Positions 1 through 11,032 of a stretch of DNA of 64,000 nucleotides are shown in pieces (the stretch's first letter is position 1; each line of letters starts with the position of its first letter). Location: contig NZ_SGWR01000002.1 in the NCBI RefSeq assembly GCF_004217315.1, positions 426,414 to 490,413 on the forward strand, given 5' to 3'. The notes beneath the pieces are model-generated. The model saw only the letters and a program-made list of their open reading frames with translations. It ran no database searches and had not been told where the DNA came from. Source of the stretch: Corticibacter populi (lineage in GTDB: Bacteria > Pseudomonadota > Gammaproteobacteria > Burkholderiales > Burkholderiaceae_C). The translations under genes and the position numbers were made by a program.

Positions 1-84
1 GTCGCCATGCTCGTGGGGACACTTTTTCTGCTGGCACTGTGCTGGCGCTTCTCGCCGGCCTCGTATGTGCGAATCGATGCATGA
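1..84 (+). CDS. C-terminal end of an unidentified membrane protein (partial)
   Basis: The frame is open from the first base and stops at TGA 82-84, giving 27 residues. They contain a hydrophobic stretch (AMLVGTLFLLALCW) followed by a short polar tail (SPASYVRIDA). This looks like the last transmembrane helix of an inner-membrane protein whose body lies outside the window. The fragment is too short to assign a family. Reading is supported by the hairpin terminator that follows about 70 bases later. Confidence 0.45.
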   Translation, partial: VAMLVGTLFLLALCWRFSPASYVRIDA

Positions 85-154
85 GGGCAGGCGTCGCAGG
101 ATGCACCGGGGGATGTTCACCTGACCGGAAGGCATGCCCGGCCGCGCCATGCAA

Positions 155-182
155 AACGGCCTCGCTGGTGTGCGAGGCCGTT
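155..182. terminator. Bidirectional hairpin terminator
   Basis: AACGGCCTCGC and GCGAGGCCGTT form an 11-bp perfect stem around a 6-base loop. The minus strand has TTTT at the foot of the stem, so it suits groEL transcripts arriving from the right. The plus side has only TTTC for the left-edge gene. A second hairpin without a T-run, GGCCGGGCA-GAT-TGCCCGGCC at 249-269, lies just beyond the groEL stop and may act with it. Confidence 0.65.
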
Positions 183-278
183 TCGTAGCATTTCGAGCGG
201 TCGGTGGACGACCGCCAATGACTGTCGTCGGCCCTTGCGGCACCGACTGGCCGGGCAGATTGCCCGGCCCAGGTTTCA

Positions 279-1973
<1,695 letters not shown>

Positions 1974-2028
1974 TCAGCCCGCCAGGCGGACTGCTGCGCG
2001 CAGGAATAACCGGGTGACGATGCGATGC

Positions 2029-2319
2029 TTACTTCTCGACGATCGCGAAGATGTCGTCTTCCTTGAGGACCAGCACTTCCTGGCCATCAACCTTGACGCC
2101 CTGGCCGCTGTACTTGCCGAACAGCACGCGGTCGCCGACCTTCACGTCGGGGACGATGTGCGCACCCTTGTCATCACGCTTGCCGGGGCCGACAGCCAGC
2201 ACTTCGCCCTGGTCGGGCTTTTCAGCGGCGTTGTCGGGGATCACGATGCCAGAGGCGGTGGTGGTTTCATTTTCCAGACGCTTGACGATCACGCGATCGT
2301 GCAGAGGACGCAATGCCAT
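2029..2319 (-). CDS. groES: Co-chaperonin GroES
   Basis: Forms the heptameric lid that caps GroEL and seals the folding chamber. It has 96 residues, the family's normal length. It opens [14 protein letters not shown], and the mobile loop that contacts GroEL is visible around residues 18-35 ([11 protein letters not shown]). The start is preceded by AGGAGA, a good ribosome binding site. It is the first gene of the groESL operon, with a CIRCE operator 100 bases upstream. Confidence 0.99.
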   Translation of the reverse strand: MALRPLHDRVIVKRLENETTTASGIVIPDNAAEKPDQGEVLAVGPGKRDDKGAHIVPDVKVGDRVLFGKYSGQGVKVDGQEVLVLKEDDIFAIVEK

Positions 2320-2418
2320 TTTTCTCTCCTGAGAATCAAGTAGGTTGACAATGTTGGGTGGCCCTTGACGGGCCTTGCATTGGCAGATGGCCGCCAGCCA
2401 GCCGGGGCTTCCAGACTG

Positions 2419-2445
2419 TTAGCACTCACCTGCAACGAGTGCTAA
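2419..2445. promoter_or_regulatory. CIRCE operator (HrcA site)
   Basis: TTAGCACTC-N9-GAGTGCTAA is an exact match to the CIRCE inverted repeat bound by the heat-shock repressor HrcA. It sits between the promoter and groES, so HrcA binding would block groESL transcription at normal temperature. hrcA itself is not in the window. Confidence 0.95.
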
Positions 2446-2473
2446 TGATACGGATGAATTTGACGGTTTCAAG
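2446..2473 (-). promoter_or_regulatory. groESL promoter, sigma32/sigma70-like
   Basis: On the minus strand CTTGAAA (2467-2473) is followed 13 bases later by CCGTATCA, which fits the heat-shock sigma32 pattern. The same bases also read as a sigma70 promoter TTGAAA-N16-TATCAT. The promoter ends immediately before the CIRCE operator, so groESL appears to be under both positive (sigma32) and negative (HrcA) heat control. The assignment is by consensus matching only. Confidence 0.65.
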
Positions 2474-2620
2474 ACCACTGGCGTGAAAATCTGCAATTTT
2501 TTGAATCATGCCCGCTGGCAGCGATGCCACAGAGGCGCAGGACAGCAATCGGCCTTTGGATGCACGGCACCCGACTTGCGTGGACCGTTCCGCAAGTGTC
2601 CTGGCGCGCGTCCCCGGGAG

Positions 2621-4660
2621 TCAGGGCAGGTCCGCGACCGCCACCGGATCGGCCGCGCTGCGCGGGCCGATGGTGCTGCCCAGGCGGGCCTGCAGCGACT
2701 GAGGCTGCCCGCTCAGGATCGCGCCATACACGGTGGCATTGGCCAGCACCTTCTGCACATAGTCACGTGTTTCGTTGAACGGGATGTTCTCGGCCCAGAT
2801 CGCGGCATCGAGCGTCGGGCCGTTGCGCCAGTTGCGCGGCCGGCCCGGTCCGGCGTTGTAGGCGGCGGCGGCCAGCGGCATGGAGCCGGCAAACTCGTCG
2901 AGAGCCAGTTTCAGGTAGGCGGTGCCGATGGCGATGTTGGTCTGCTTGTCGTTGATGTCGCCCGGCTTGAAGTCGGTCAGGCCGATCTTGCCGGCCGTCC
3001 AGCGCGCGGTGGCGGGCATGATCTGCATCAGGCCGGAGGCGCCCACCGATGAGCGCGCGTCCATGATGAAGCGGCTCTCCTGACGGATCAGCCCATACAC
3101 GTAGGCCGGGTCCAGCGCGATTTCCTCGCTGCGCTGCACCACCGCCTCGCGGAACGGCATGGGGTAGCGCTGCGCAAAACTCGTGACGCTGCGGGTGCGC
3201 TCGCTGGTGTTGATGCAGCGGTCCCACACTTCATGCTGGCAGGCCAGATCGGCTGCGGCCAGCAGTTCGCGGTCGGACATGCCGCCCGCCTCATGCAGGT
3301 TGGTCGCGTAGTTCCACTCGCGCACGCCTTCGCTGCGCAGCCCCGCCTGGATGGCGTAGATGCCGCGCAGCAGCGCCGGGTTGGTGCGCGCGCGGGCTTT
3401 TTCATCTTCGCTGAGCGGATCGGGTTCGGGCAAGACCGCGACCTTGCCCCCCAGCCAGTGATAGGCCATTTGCTCGTAGAAGCCGGTCAGGCCGGCAATG
3501 CCCTGCAGCATGCGCTCGGCCGTGGCGTGGCCCGCCGCATCCTGCCCGGCCAGCAGGGCGCGGGCACGCCAGTACACCCAGGCGCTCTCGCGTTGGCCCT
3601 CGGGGCTCATCGCATCGATGGCCTTGCCAACGGCGGTCCAGTTGCCAGCGCGCAATGCGGTGCGCACCTTCCATTGCAGTTGCTCGTCGAGCAGGTTGCC
3701 GTCGTCGCCTACCTTGGCGAAATAGCCCGCCGCACTGGGCGAGAGACGAATGCCGGCCCAGCGGCCGATGGCACCCCACACCCAGTCGCGCTCGGCGGGC
3801 GTGAGCTTGGCGCTCCAGCGAGCTTCCATCCGGGCTGCGGCATCGGCAAAGTCATTGCTGGCCAGCCGCGCCAGCGCCAGCGGCACCAGCGCACGCCGCG
3901 CCGGATCGGTTTCCGTGGCCTTGTTGTTCAGGAAGGCGGAGGATTTGTCCATGGCGTTGGCGACGTGCGCCAGCGATTGCGGCGCCACGATCTGCACGGC
4001 CGAACGCACCACCGCCGGGCGGTTGTTGTGCGCGCCGATGCGCGCGCGCTGCCAGATCTGGTCGGCCTTGATGCGGCCATCGGCATAAAGCTCGGAGACG
4101 GCGTGGGTGCAACCGTCGTCGGCATTGCGCTGCCCCCACCAGAGCGACAACAAATGCTCCGGCAGGTCGGGCAGCGACTGCCCCTGGATGTCGTCGATCA
4201 GCAGGCTGTAGCACTGCACCTGGGCATCGTCCTGCATGCGAAAGCCCTGGTGGTAATGCGCAAACTCCGACCACGCGCGGCGCTGCCCCAGCAGCAGCAG
4301 CCAGTCGTTGCGCAAACGGTCTTCATAATAGGTGCCGCGCCAACGCGCCAAAAACGCATCGACTTCCGGCCGCTGCGCCTCGCGCAGGCGCGCCGTCAGC
4401 TCCCAGTAGGCAGCCCAGCCTTCCAGCGGGTGCCCCTGCACGGCGGGCAGCAGGCGGCTGAGCCTGGTGGTGTCCTTCGCGGTGAAGGCAGCGCGCATCT
4501 CCAGCAAGGCGGCATCACCGGCGGCCTGGGCCGCCTGCGCAGCCGGACTGGTCGCGGCTGGCGACAGGGCCGCCACCTGCAAGGCCGGCTGGGCCTGCAG
4601 GGCCGGTGCGGCAAGGCATGAAAGAGCGCAAAGTGGTGTCAGAATTGTGGCGAGTCGCAT
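2621..4660 (-). CDS. slt: Soluble lytic murein transglycosylase (Slt70 family)
   Basis: Periplasmic enzyme that cleaves the MurNAc-GlcNAc bond of peptidoglycan with formation of an anhydro end. The 679-residue protein has a signal peptide (MRLATILTPLCALSCLAA, cleavage near ALQAQ) and a long alpha-helical superhelix region. A C-terminal Slt domain carries the catalytic Glu528 in IRQESRF, then SVGASGLMQIMPATA and AAYNAGPGR. Domain order and length match Slt70. It is followed on the opposite strand by the formyl-THF cyclo-ligase, whose start lies only 16 bases from this gene's start, so both promoters must overlap the coding regions. Confidence 0.92.
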   Translation of the reverse strand: MRLATILTPLCALSCLAAPALQAQPALQVAALSPAATSPAAQAAQAAGDAALLEMRAAFTAKDTTRLSRLLPAVQGHPLEGWAAYWELTARLREAQRPEVDAFLARWRGTYYEDRLRNDWLLLLGQRRAWSEFAHYHQGFRMQDDAQVQCYSLLIDDIQGQSLPDLPEHLLSLWWGQRNADDGCTHAVSELYADGRIKADQIWQRARIGAHNNRPAVVRSAVQIVAPQSLAHVANAMDKSSAFLNNKATETDPARRALVPLALARLASNDFADAAARMEARWSAKLTPAERDWVWGAIGRWAGIRLSPSAAGYFAKVGDDGNLLDEQLQWKVRTALRAGNWTAVGKAIDAMSPEGQRESAWVYWRARALLAGQDAAGHATAERMLQGIAGLTGFYEQMAYHWLGGKVAVLPEPDPLSEDEKARARTNPALLRGIYAIQAGLRSEGVREWNYATNLHEAGGMSDRELLAAADLACQHEVWDRCINTSERTRSVTSFAQRYPMPFREAVVQRSEEIALDPAYVYGLIRQESRFIMDARSSVGASGLMQIMPATARWTAGKIGLTDFKPGDINDKQTNIAIGTAYLKLALDEFAGSMPLAAAAYNAGPGRPRNWRNGPTLDAAIWAENIPFNETRDYVQKVLANATVYGAILSGQPQSLQARLGSTIGPRSAADPVAVADLP

Positions 4661-4676
4661 AACGGGGGATTATGGA

Positions 4677-5249
4677 ATGGACAAGGCAAGCCTGCGTAAA
4701 TATCTGGTGGAGCGTCGGGTCAATATGGACGGCCGCGCCGAGAAGAACGCCCAGCTCCAGCAGGTCATGCGGTTCTGGCTGGTCGAGCGCACCGACCGGG
4801 TGATCGGCGCCTACTGGCCCATCAAGGGCGAGTTCGACCCGCTGCCCGCGCTGCACCGCTGGAAGGAAGATGGCGAGCTGCTCGAAGAGCCGGCGATGCG
4901 CCGCATCGGCCTGCCGGTGGTGGACAAGATCACCAAGACGCTGCGCTTTCATGCCTGGTACCCCGGCTGCCCAATGGAGGAAGATGCCTACGGCATCCCC
5001 AAGCCCAAGGACACCGAGATCCTCGAACCCACCTTGCTGTTCATCCCCTGCGTGGGCTATGGCGCGGGCGGCTACCGGCTGGGCTATGGCGGCGGCTTCT
5101 ACGACCGCACGCTGGCAGAGCTGACGCCCCGCCCTTTCACGGTCGGGCTGGGCTACACGGACGGCTTCGTCGACGACTTCCAGCCCCAGCCGCACGACAT
5201 CCCGCTCGACACCATCCTGAACGACAACGGCATCGTCTGGCCGGTTTGA
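4677..5249 (+). CDS. 5-formyltetrahydrofolate cyclo-ligase
   Basis: Converts 5-formyl-THF to 5,10-methenyl-THF with ATP, returning stored folate to the one-carbon pool. The 190-residue protein shows the family's C-terminal signature [20 protein letters not shown] (about residues 123-142) and an N-terminal helix [15 protein letters not shown] chose the ATG at 4677 because GGGGG at 4665-4669 is a well-placed ribosome binding site. The longer upstream frame only runs antisense through slt. In many proteobacteria this gene (ygfA/fau) sits behind ssrS 6S RNA, but I see no 6S RNA here. It is divergent from slt with almost no gap. Confidence 0.93.
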   Translation: MDKASLRKYLVERRVNMDGRAEKNAQLQQVMRFWLVERTDRVIGAYWPIKGEFDPLPALHRWKEDGELLEEPAMRRIGLPVVDKITKTLRFHAWYPGCPMEEDAYGIPKPKDTEILEPTLLFIPCVGYGAGGYRLGYGGGFYDRTLAELTPRPFTVGLGYTDGFVDDFQPQPHDIPLDTILNDNGIVWPV

Positions 5250-5292
5250 TCCTCCGCCTCACCGGCCCCTGCCAAGCCTCGCTGCCCGCGCC

Positions 5293-6585
5293 ATGCCCGA
5301 TTCCGCCGCCCTGCCCGCTCCCGCCCAGGTCTTCATGGTCGGTGGCGCCGTGCGCGACCGACTGCTGAGCCGGCCCGTGCACGACCGCGACTGGGTGGTG
5401 GTGGGCGCCACGCCGGCGCTCATGGAGCAGCATGGCTTCGTACCAGTCGGCAAGGACTTCCCGGTGTTCCTGCATCCGCTGACCCACGAGGAATACGCGC
5501 TGGCGCGCACCGAGCGCAAGAGCGGCCACGGCTACAAGGGCTTCGTGGTGCATGCCGCCCCCGACGTGACGCTCGAGGAGGACCTGGCGCGGCGCGACCT
5601 CACCATCAATGCCATCGCACAGGGCGAGGATGCCGGCGGCCAGCCGGTGCTGCACGACCCGTATCACGGCCAGCGCGACCTGCAGGCCAAGGTGCTGCGC
5701 CACGTCACCGGCGCCTTCCGCGAGGACCCGCTGCGCATCCTGCGGCTGGCGCGCTTTGCCGCCCGCTTTGCCGATTTTTCCATCGCCCCCGAGACCCTGG
5801 CGCTGATGCGCGAGATGGTGCAGGCCGGCGAAGTCGCCCACCTGGTGCCTGAGCGCGTCTGGCAGGAACTGGCGCGTGGGCTGATGGAAGCAGCGCCGAC
5901 CCGCATGTTCGAAGTGCTGCGCGCCTGCGGGGCGCTGGCCGTCGTCCTGCCCGAGCTGGACCGGCTCTGGGGCGTGCCGCAACCGCCCGAGCACCACCCG
6001 GAGATCGATACCGGCGTGCATGTGATGATGGTGCTGGACATGGCCGCCCGCAGCCAGGCACCGCTGTCGGTGCGCTATGCCTGTCTGGTGCATGACCTCG
6101 GCAAGGGCGACACGCCCGCCGGCATGCTGCCGCGCCACATCGGCCATGAGGCGCGCAGCCGCCAACTCGCCAACGCCGTGGCCGCACGCCTGAAGGTGCC
6201 CAGCGAGCTGCGCGAACTGGCCGCACTGGTCGCGCAGGAACACGGCAACATCCACCGCAGCGAACACTTCTCGGCCGCCGCCGTGGTGCGCCTGCTCGAG
6301 CGCTGCGACGCGCTGCGGCGCCCGGAGCGTTTTGCCCTGGCCCTGTGGGCCTGCGAATGCGATGCGCGCGGCCGTCTCGGTCTGCAGGATCGCCCCTACC
6401 CCCAACGCCAGCGCCTGCTGCAAGCCCTGGCCGCCGCGCGCAGCGTGGACACGGCGCAGCTCGCTGGCGAAGCTGCGGCACGCGGGTTGCGCGGCGAACG
6501 CATCGGCCAGTTCATCCAGGCCGCCCGGATCGCCGCCGTGCAGGCGGCCCAGCCATCCATCGAACCCCGCCCCGAAACAAACTGA
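5293..6585 (+). CDS. cca: Multifunctional CCA tRNA nucleotidyltransferase
   Basis: Adds or repairs the 3'-CCA end of tRNAs using CTP and ATP without a template. The 430 residues begin with the nucleotidyltransferase motif GGAVRDRLL (residues 17-25). Next come the DRDWVVVG strand carrying acidic metal ligands, the [10 protein letters not shown] motif and the [16 protein letters not shown] head/neck region. An HD-type domain (HDLGKGDTP from residue 267) shows this is the long form with added phosphohydrolase activity found in gamma- and betaproteobacteria. It follows the cyclo-ligase in the same direction by 43 bases and converges with the SDR gene. Confidence 0.95.
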   Translation: MPDSAALPAPAQVFMVGGAVRDRLLSRPVHDRDWVVVGATPALMEQHGFVPVGKDFPVFLHPLTHEEYALARTERKSGHGYKGFVVHAAPDVTLEEDLARRDLTINAIAQGEDAGGQPVLHDPYHGQRDLQAKVLRHVTGAFREDPLRILRLARFAARFADFSIAPETLALMREMVQAGEVAHLVPERVWQELARGLMEAAPTRMFEVLRACGALAVVLPELDRLWGVPQPPEHHPEIDTGVHVMMVLDMAARSQAPLSVRYACLVHDLGKGDTPAGMLPRHIGHEARSRQLANAVAARLKVPSELRELAALVAQEHGNIHRSEHFSAAAVVRLLERCDALRRPERFALALWACECDARGRLGLQDRPYPQRQRLLQALAAARSVDTAQLAGEAAARGLRGERIGQFIQAARIAAVQAAQPSIEPRPETN

Positions 6586-6617
6586 GGCGGACTGAGGCGG
6601 ACGGCCCCTGCCCTCGT

Positions 6618-7487
6618 TCAGGGCTGCGGCCCGCCCTTGTCTTGCCCATCGCCAGGCGTCTTGCGCGGCTTGCGGCCACGGCCGGCCAGGGCCCAATCGA
6701 ACAGCCAGTCGGGCAGCACGCGCAGCAGCCGCGCCAGCCAGCCCATCTGCCAGGGAATCACCACATAACTACTCTGGCGGGCAATGGCCGCCGCGGCTTG
6801 GCGGGCGAAGGCGTCGGCAGGCATCAAGAACGGCATAGGAAACGGGTTGTCCCTGGTCATTGCGGTGTCGATGAAGCCGGGGCTGATGGTCGTGACCTTC
6901 ACGCCGCTGCCGCGCAGGTCGCCGCGCAGGCTCTCGCAATAGGCCAGCACCGCCGCCTTGCTGGCGCTGTAGCCGGCGTGGCCGGGCAGGCCGCGCACGC
7001 CCGCCACGCTGGCAACGCCCACCAGACTGCCGCTGCCACGTGTGCGCATGGGCCCGATGAAGGGAATGAAGGTGGCGGCCATGCCCAGATTGTTGGTCTG
7101 CCAGATCTGCTGCATGGCAGGCAGATCTTCCCAGCACCCGGTATCAATGCCATGGCTGATGCCGGCGCTGGCGATCACGACCTGCGGCAGGCCTTGCTGC
7201 GCCAGGCACTGCTCGGCCGCGGCGCGGATGCTGGCAGGTTCAGCCACATCGGCGGCATAGAGGCGGCACTGCCAGGGCGGCAGTTGCAGGTGCTCGCACC
7301 AGGCCTGCATCACGCTCAGCCGTCGCGCCACCAGCGCCAGGCGCCAGCCTTGCCGGGCATAGTGTGCGGCCAGGGCCTGGCCCAGCCCGCTGGAGGCGCC
7401 GGTGATGAACACCAGGGGCGCATTGGCATGCGCGTCGGTGGCGGCAGCAGTGGTGGGGGTGGAAGCGCCGGTTGGGTCGGTGTTCAT
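6618..7487 (-). CDS. Short-chain dehydrogenase/reductase
   Basis: NAD(P)-dependent oxidoreductase of the classical SDR fold; substrate unknown. The nucleotide-binding motif TGASSGLG is at residues 29-36, and SVAGVRGLPGHAGYSASKAA supplies the catalytic Ser, Tyr and Lys. A C-terminal segment (YVVIPWQMGWLARLLRVLPDWLFDWAL) is amphipathic to hydrophobic and may attach the enzyme to the membrane. Residues 1-22 are low-complexity Thr/Ala. It is the last gene of the kdsD-kdsC-lptC block on this strand, 79 bases after lptC, in the place where lptA would normally be found. A link to lipid or envelope metabolism is therefore possible but only inferred. Confidence 0.85.
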   Translation of the reverse strand: MNTDPTGASTPTTAAATDAHANAPLVFITGASSGLGQALAAHYARQGWRLALVARRLSVMQAWCEHLQLPPWQCRLYAADVAEPASIRAAAEQCLAQQGLPQVVIASAGISHGIDTGCWEDLPAMQQIWQTNNLGMAATFIPFIGPMRTRGSGSLVGVASVAGVRGLPGHAGYSASKAAVLAYCESLRGDLRGSGVKVTTISPGFIDTAMTRDNPFPMPFLMPADAFARQAAAAIARQSSYVVIPWQMGWLARLLRVLPDWLFDWALAGRGRKPRKTPGDGQDKGGPQP

Positions 7488-7566
7488 GGCGGGCCTTGGC
7501 AGGTTCTGACGGCGCCCACGGCGCTCGCCATCGAAGATGGATACGGCAGCCTCGGCCTTCGGATCA

Positions 7567-8220
7567 TCAGGGTGCGGGAGCCGAGGGTGCTGACGGTGCC
7601 GGCTGGATGGTGCTGCGCACCCGTCCGCTCAGGTCCATGCGCTGCTGGCGCTTGTCGTAGTCGAGCTGGTCGCCGGTCATGCGGTCCTGGCCGCGCAACA
7701 GCACCACGGGCTTGTCGCTGCGCACGCGCTCCTGCTCGGGCCAGACCTGCAGTTCCTCGCCCCGGAACTCCTGGCGCGGCAGGGCTCCCAGCGCATGCTG
7801 GATGACCACGGCATTGCCATGCAGGCTCAGTTCCGAGCCATCGGCATTGCTGGTGCCGGTGTCGGCGCTGGCGGTGGTCAGGCGCCCGTCGTCGCCAATG
7901 GCACGGATGCGCACCTGCTCGACCTCGAGCGTGTCCGTATCGGGCCGGTGGCGTGCCACATCGCCCATGATCTCGCTGCTCATCGCGCCGCCGGGCGTGT
8001 AATTGCGGATGACGAAATCGAACAACTGGTAGTCAGGTTCGCTGCCAGGCGCGCGCTGCGGCGCATCCTGCACCGTTGGCGGCACGCTGCGCGCCAGCCA
8101 GAAAGTGCCCAGCGCCAGCACCGCCATGGCGATCATCGGCAGGTAGACCGAGAGCTTGTCGATGCGGTAGCGCAGGCCGCGTTTGCGCCGGCCGGATGGG
8201 GCGGTCAGGCTTGCGTTCAT
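7567..8220 (-). CDS. lptC: LPS export ABC transporter periplasmic protein LptC
   Basis: Bitopic inner-membrane protein that hands lipopolysaccharide from LptBFG to the LptA bridge. It has 217 residues, slightly longer than E. coli LptC. The N-terminal anchor is LSVYLPMIAMAVLALGTFWL (about residues 22-41). A beta-jellyroll domain follows, with the typical DYQLFDFVIRNY and HGNAVVIQ strands, and the tail is Pro/Ala-rich. Its ATG overlaps the kdsC stop in ATGA, so translation is coupled. lptA and lptB normally follow but are absent here. Confidence 0.88.
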   Translation of the reverse strand: MNASLTAPSGRRKRGLRYRIDKLSVYLPMIAMAVLALGTFWLARSVPPTVQDAPQRAPGSEPDYQLFDFVIRNYTPGGAMSSEIMGDVARHRPDTDTLEVEQVRIRAIGDDGRLTTASADTGTSNADGSELSLHGNAVVIQHALGALPRQEFRGEELQVWPEQERVRSDKPVVLLRGQDRMTGDQLDYDKRQQRMDLSGRVRSTIQPAPSAPSAPAP

Positions 8221-8774
8221 GCGTCCAGGGCCTCCTGCAGCAATGCACCATAGCGGCCGCTGGCATGCAGCAGCAGATCGCAGAATTCACGCACCGCGCC
8301 ATGGCCGCCAGCCAGGGAGGTGACATAGTCGGCTTCGGCCAGCACTTCGGCGTGGGCATTGCCGGGCGCGCAGGCGAACGCGCAGCGGCGCAGCACGGCC
8401 AGATCGGGCCAGTCGTCGCCCATGGCGGCGGCCTGCGACCAGTCCAGCCCCAGCGTGGCGAGCAATTGTTCGGCCGCCGGGCGTTTGCGCTCGGTGCCAA
8501 AGACGGCATGCTCGACGCCCAGCGCCTTCAGGCGCAGGCGCAGCGCCGGACTGTCGCGGCCGGTGATGACGGCCGGCACGATGCCGGCGCGCGCGATGAG
8601 CTTGATGCCGTGGCCGTCGAGCGTGTGAAAGCGCTTGATGCCCTCGCCTTCGGCATCGATGTAGAGGCCGCCATCGGTGAAGACGCCATCGATGTCGAAG
8701 AACACCACCCGCACCGGCGCGGCGCGGTCGAGCAGGGTGTCATCGAAGCGTTGGGCAATGGCGGTGACGGGCAT
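8217..8774 (-). CDS. kdsC: 3-deoxy-D-manno-octulosonate 8-phosphate phosphatase KdsC
   Basis: HAD-superfamily phosphatase that dephosphorylates Kdo-8-phosphate to Kdo, the inner-core sugar of LPS. It has 185 residues without a cap domain, as usual for the tetrameric KdsC group. The catalytic DxD motif is FFDIDGVFTDG (Asp27 and Asp29). The HAD motif II region is AVITGRDSPALRLR and the acidic motif MGDDWPDL. It is followed by lptC with a 4-base overlap and preceded by kdsD, so consecutive steps of Kdo synthesis lie together. Confidence 0.95.
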   Translation of the reverse strand: MPVTAIAQRFDDTLLDRAAPVRVVFFDIDGVFTDGGLYIDAEGEGIKRFHTLDGHGIKLIARAGIVPAVITGRDSPALRLRLKALGVEHAVFGTERKRPAAEQLLATLGLDWSQAAAMGDDWPDLAVLRRCAFACAPGNAHAEVLAEADYVTSLAGGHGAVREFCDLLLHASGRYGALLQEALDA

Positions 8775-8843
8775 GGCTGGGGCTCTCGCAAAAGGACGGG
8801 AAACTGGGGAAAAGAGAGGCTCGCAAGAGGCTGGCGCGGCTTT

Positions 8844-8855
8844 CGAACAGGTTCT
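8844..8855 (+). repeat. Orphan terminal end of the dispersed AGAACCTG element (at kdsD stop)
   Basis: CGAACAGGTTCT matches the 3' end of the dispersed element over GAACAGGTTCT, but no element body is attached. Its last T pairs with the final A of the kdsD stop codon (TGA on the minus strand), the same geometry seen where longer copies meet the czb-like gene, the XRE gene and chpA. Eleven bases alone could be chance; the shared position at a stop codon makes a remnant more likely. Confidence 0.5.
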
Positions 8856-9865
8856 CAGATCACCTTGGCGCGCATAAGGTCGCCCACGTGCACGGCACCG
8901 ATCAGCACGCCCTGCTCGTCCGTGACCAGCAGGCTGGTGATGTGGTGGCGCTCCATCAGCTCGGCGGCCTGGGCCGCCAGCGCGGTGGCGGCGATGGTGC
9001 GCGGCGCCGGGTGCATCAGCTCGCCGGCGGTCTGCTGGCGCAGGTCGACGCCGGCCTCGATGTGGCGGCGCAGATCGCCATCGGTGTAGATGCCGGCCAC
9101 ATGGCCCTGGGCATCCACCACTGCGGTGGCGCCCATGCCCTTGGCGGAAATGGCATGCACCAGCTCGCCAAACCCGGCATGCAGACCCACGCGCGGCACG
9201 TCATCGCCGCTGCGCATCACGTCGCCCACATGCGTGAGCAGGCGCCGCCCCAGCGCGCCGCCGGGGTGCGAGCGCGCGAAATCCTCGGTGCGGAAGCCGC
9301 GTGCATCGGCCAGCGCGATGGCCAGCGCGTCGCCCAGCGCCAGTTGCACGGTGGTGCTGGCCGTCGGCGCCAGGTTGAGCGGGTCGGCCTCCTGGTCGAC
9401 ACGGCTGTCGAGCACGATGTCGGCGTGCAGCGCCAGCGCCGAATGGAGCTTGCCGGTGATGGCGATGATGGGCGCGCCCAGGCGCTTGATGATGGGCAGG
9501 ATGCCCACCAATTCCTCGCTGGCGCCGCTGTTGGAGATGGCCAGCACCACGTCCTGCGCGGTGACCATGCCCAGGTCGCCATGGCTGGCCTCGGCCGGGT
9601 GCAGGAAGAAGGATGGCGTGCCGGTCGAGGAGAGCGTCGCGGCGATCTTGCGGCCCACGTGGCCGCTCTTGCCCATGCCGGTGACGATCACCCGGCCCTG
9701 GATCCGCAGCATGCAGGCGACGGCCTGGGCGAAGTGTCCATCCAGGCGGCCATACAGCGCCTGCAGCTGCTCGATCTCGATCTGGATGGTGCGGCGGCCG
9801 ATGTCCTGCGCACGGGAGCCATCGAAATTGGCCGGTTTGTCGGCCAGTGGGGGGGATGCGATCAT
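8855..9865 (-). CDS. kdsD: D-arabinose 5-phosphate isomerase KdsD (KpsF/GutQ family)
   Basis: Interconverts ribulose-5-phosphate and arabinose-5-phosphate, the first committed step towards Kdo. The 336-residue protein has an N-terminal SIS sugar-isomerase domain with VTGMGKSGHVGRKIAATLSS and PAEASHGDLGM. Two CBS domains follow from about residue 210 to the end. The start at MIASPPLADK is the first Met, with no strong ribosome site visible. It leads kdsC and lptC, 80 bases away. The stop codon abuts an orphan end of the dispersed element. Confidence 0.95.
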   Translation of the reverse strand: MIASPPLADKPANFDGSRAQDIGRRTIQIEIEQLQALYGRLDGHFAQAVACMLRIQGRVIVTGMGKSGHVGRKIAATLSSTGTPSFFLHPAEASHGDLGMVTAQDVVLAISNSGASEELVGILPIIKRLGAPIIAITGKLHSALALHADIVLDSRVDQEADPLNLAPTASTTVQLALGDALAIALADARGFRTEDFARSHPGGALGRRLLTHVGDVMRSGDDVPRVGLHAGFGELVHAISAKGMGATAVVDAQGHVAGIYTDGDLRRHIEAGVDLRQQTAGELMHPAPRTIAATALAAQAAELMERHHITSLLVTDEQGVLIGAVHVGDLMRAKVI

Positions 9866-9916
9866 CGGCGCATTTTACCTGTCATGCCCCTGCCGCGCCG
9901 GGCCATGCCCGGGCCC

Positions 9917-10864
9917 TCAGAACCTGTTCACGATCTGCTCGAGCTTGACGGCATCGGCCGCGAAGGCGCGGATGCCTTCGGCGAGCTTCTCGGTGGCCAT
10001 GGCATCGGCATTGAGGGCGTAGCGGAACTGGGCCTCGTCGTAGCTGACATGATCGAGCCGCGCGGCCTTGGCCGCGTCCGCATCGAGCTGGCGCGTGACC
10101 GCGCCCTCCGTCCTGGCCAGTTGCTCGAGCAAGTCGGGGCTGATGGTCAGCAGGTCACAGCCGGCCAGCGCCAGGATCTGCCCCACATTGCGGAAACTCG
10201 CGCCCATGATCTCGGTGCGGATGCCGAAGTGCTTGAAATACTCGAAGATGCCCGCCACCGATTGCACGCCGGGATCGTTGACGCCGGCGCGGGCCGCCTC
10301 GTCCCAGTTGGCGCCAGCCTGCTTCTTGTACCAGTCGTAGATGCGGCCGACGAAGGGCGAGATCAGCTGCACCTTGGCTTCGGCGCAGGCCACGGCCTGG
10401 CAGAACGCGAACAACAGCGTCAGGTTGGTACTGATGCCGCGCTGCTCGAGCTCGCGCGCGGCCTGGATGCCCTCCCAGGTGGCGGCCACCTTGATGAGCA
10501 CGCGGCGCGTATCCACGCCCTCGGCCTGGTACAGCGCGATCAGGCGTTCGGCGCGCGTCAGCGTGGCATTGGTGTCGAAGCTCAGGCGTGCATCGACCTC
10601 GGTGGAGACGCGCCCCGGGATGATGCGCAGGATCTCGCTGCCAAAGCGCACGATGAGGCGGTCCATGCGCTCGTCCAGCGCGAGCGCGCGCGTGTTGCCC
10701 AGCACATCAGCCACCAGCGGCGCATATTCGGGCTTTTGCACGGCCTTGAGGATCAGCGAGGGATTGGTGGTGGCATCCTGTGGCTGGAAGGCCTGCAACT
10801 GGTGAAAGTCGCCGGTGTCGGCCACCACGGTGGTGTACTGCTTGAGAGCGTCGAGCTGGGTCAT
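9917..10864 (-). CDS. tal: Transaldolase (TalB type)
   Basis: Pentose-phosphate enzyme that moves a dihydroxyacetone unit through a Schiff base on a lysine, here in [12 protein letters not shown] near residue 132. The 315-residue protein starts [20 protein letters not shown], which aligns with the classic TalB N-terminus, so I place the start at 10864 rather than further upstream. The phosphate-binding and Lys-proximal motifs ([22 protein letters not shown]) are intact. The last residues, QIVNRF plus the stop, are encoded by an 18-bp piece of the dispersed element's terminal repeat, so the native C-terminus has apparently been replaced. Confidence 0.95.
   Translation of the reverse strand: MTQLDALKQYTTVVADTGDFHQLQAFQPQDATTNPSLILKAVQKPEYAPLVADVLGNTRALALDERMDRLIVRFGSEILRIIPGRVSTEVDARLSFDTNATLTRAERLIALYQAEGVDTRRVLIKVAATWEGIQAARELEQRGISTNLTLLFAFCQAVACAEAKVQLISPFVGRIYDWYKKQAGANWDEAARAGVNDPGVQSVAGIFEYFKHFGIRTEIMGASFRNVGQILALAGCDLLTISPDLLEQLARTEGAVTRQLDADAAKAARLDHVSYDEAQFRYALNADAMATEKLAEGIRAFAADAVKLEQIVNRF
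9919..9936 (+). repeat. Terminal repeat of the dispersed element inside the 3' end of tal
   Basis: AGAACCTGTTCACGATCT is an exact 18-base match to the 5' terminal inverted repeat of the dispersed element. Read on the minus strand it encodes the last residues of transaldolase and the T of its TGA stop. No further element sequence follows on either side. Confidence 0.7.
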
Positions 10865-11032
10865 CTTGAAAAGGTGGAATGATGGCGATCCACGGCCTGC
10901 GTGCGATCTGCGGTTAGGCAGGCGCCCCGACCGGGCCAGCGCGCCTGTGCAAGGAGCCGAGTGTAGACCGTTTCCCAGCGCATGCCCCTGCATGCCCTTG
11001 CCATGCGGCACAGGCCGTAGAATGGCCCGCCT

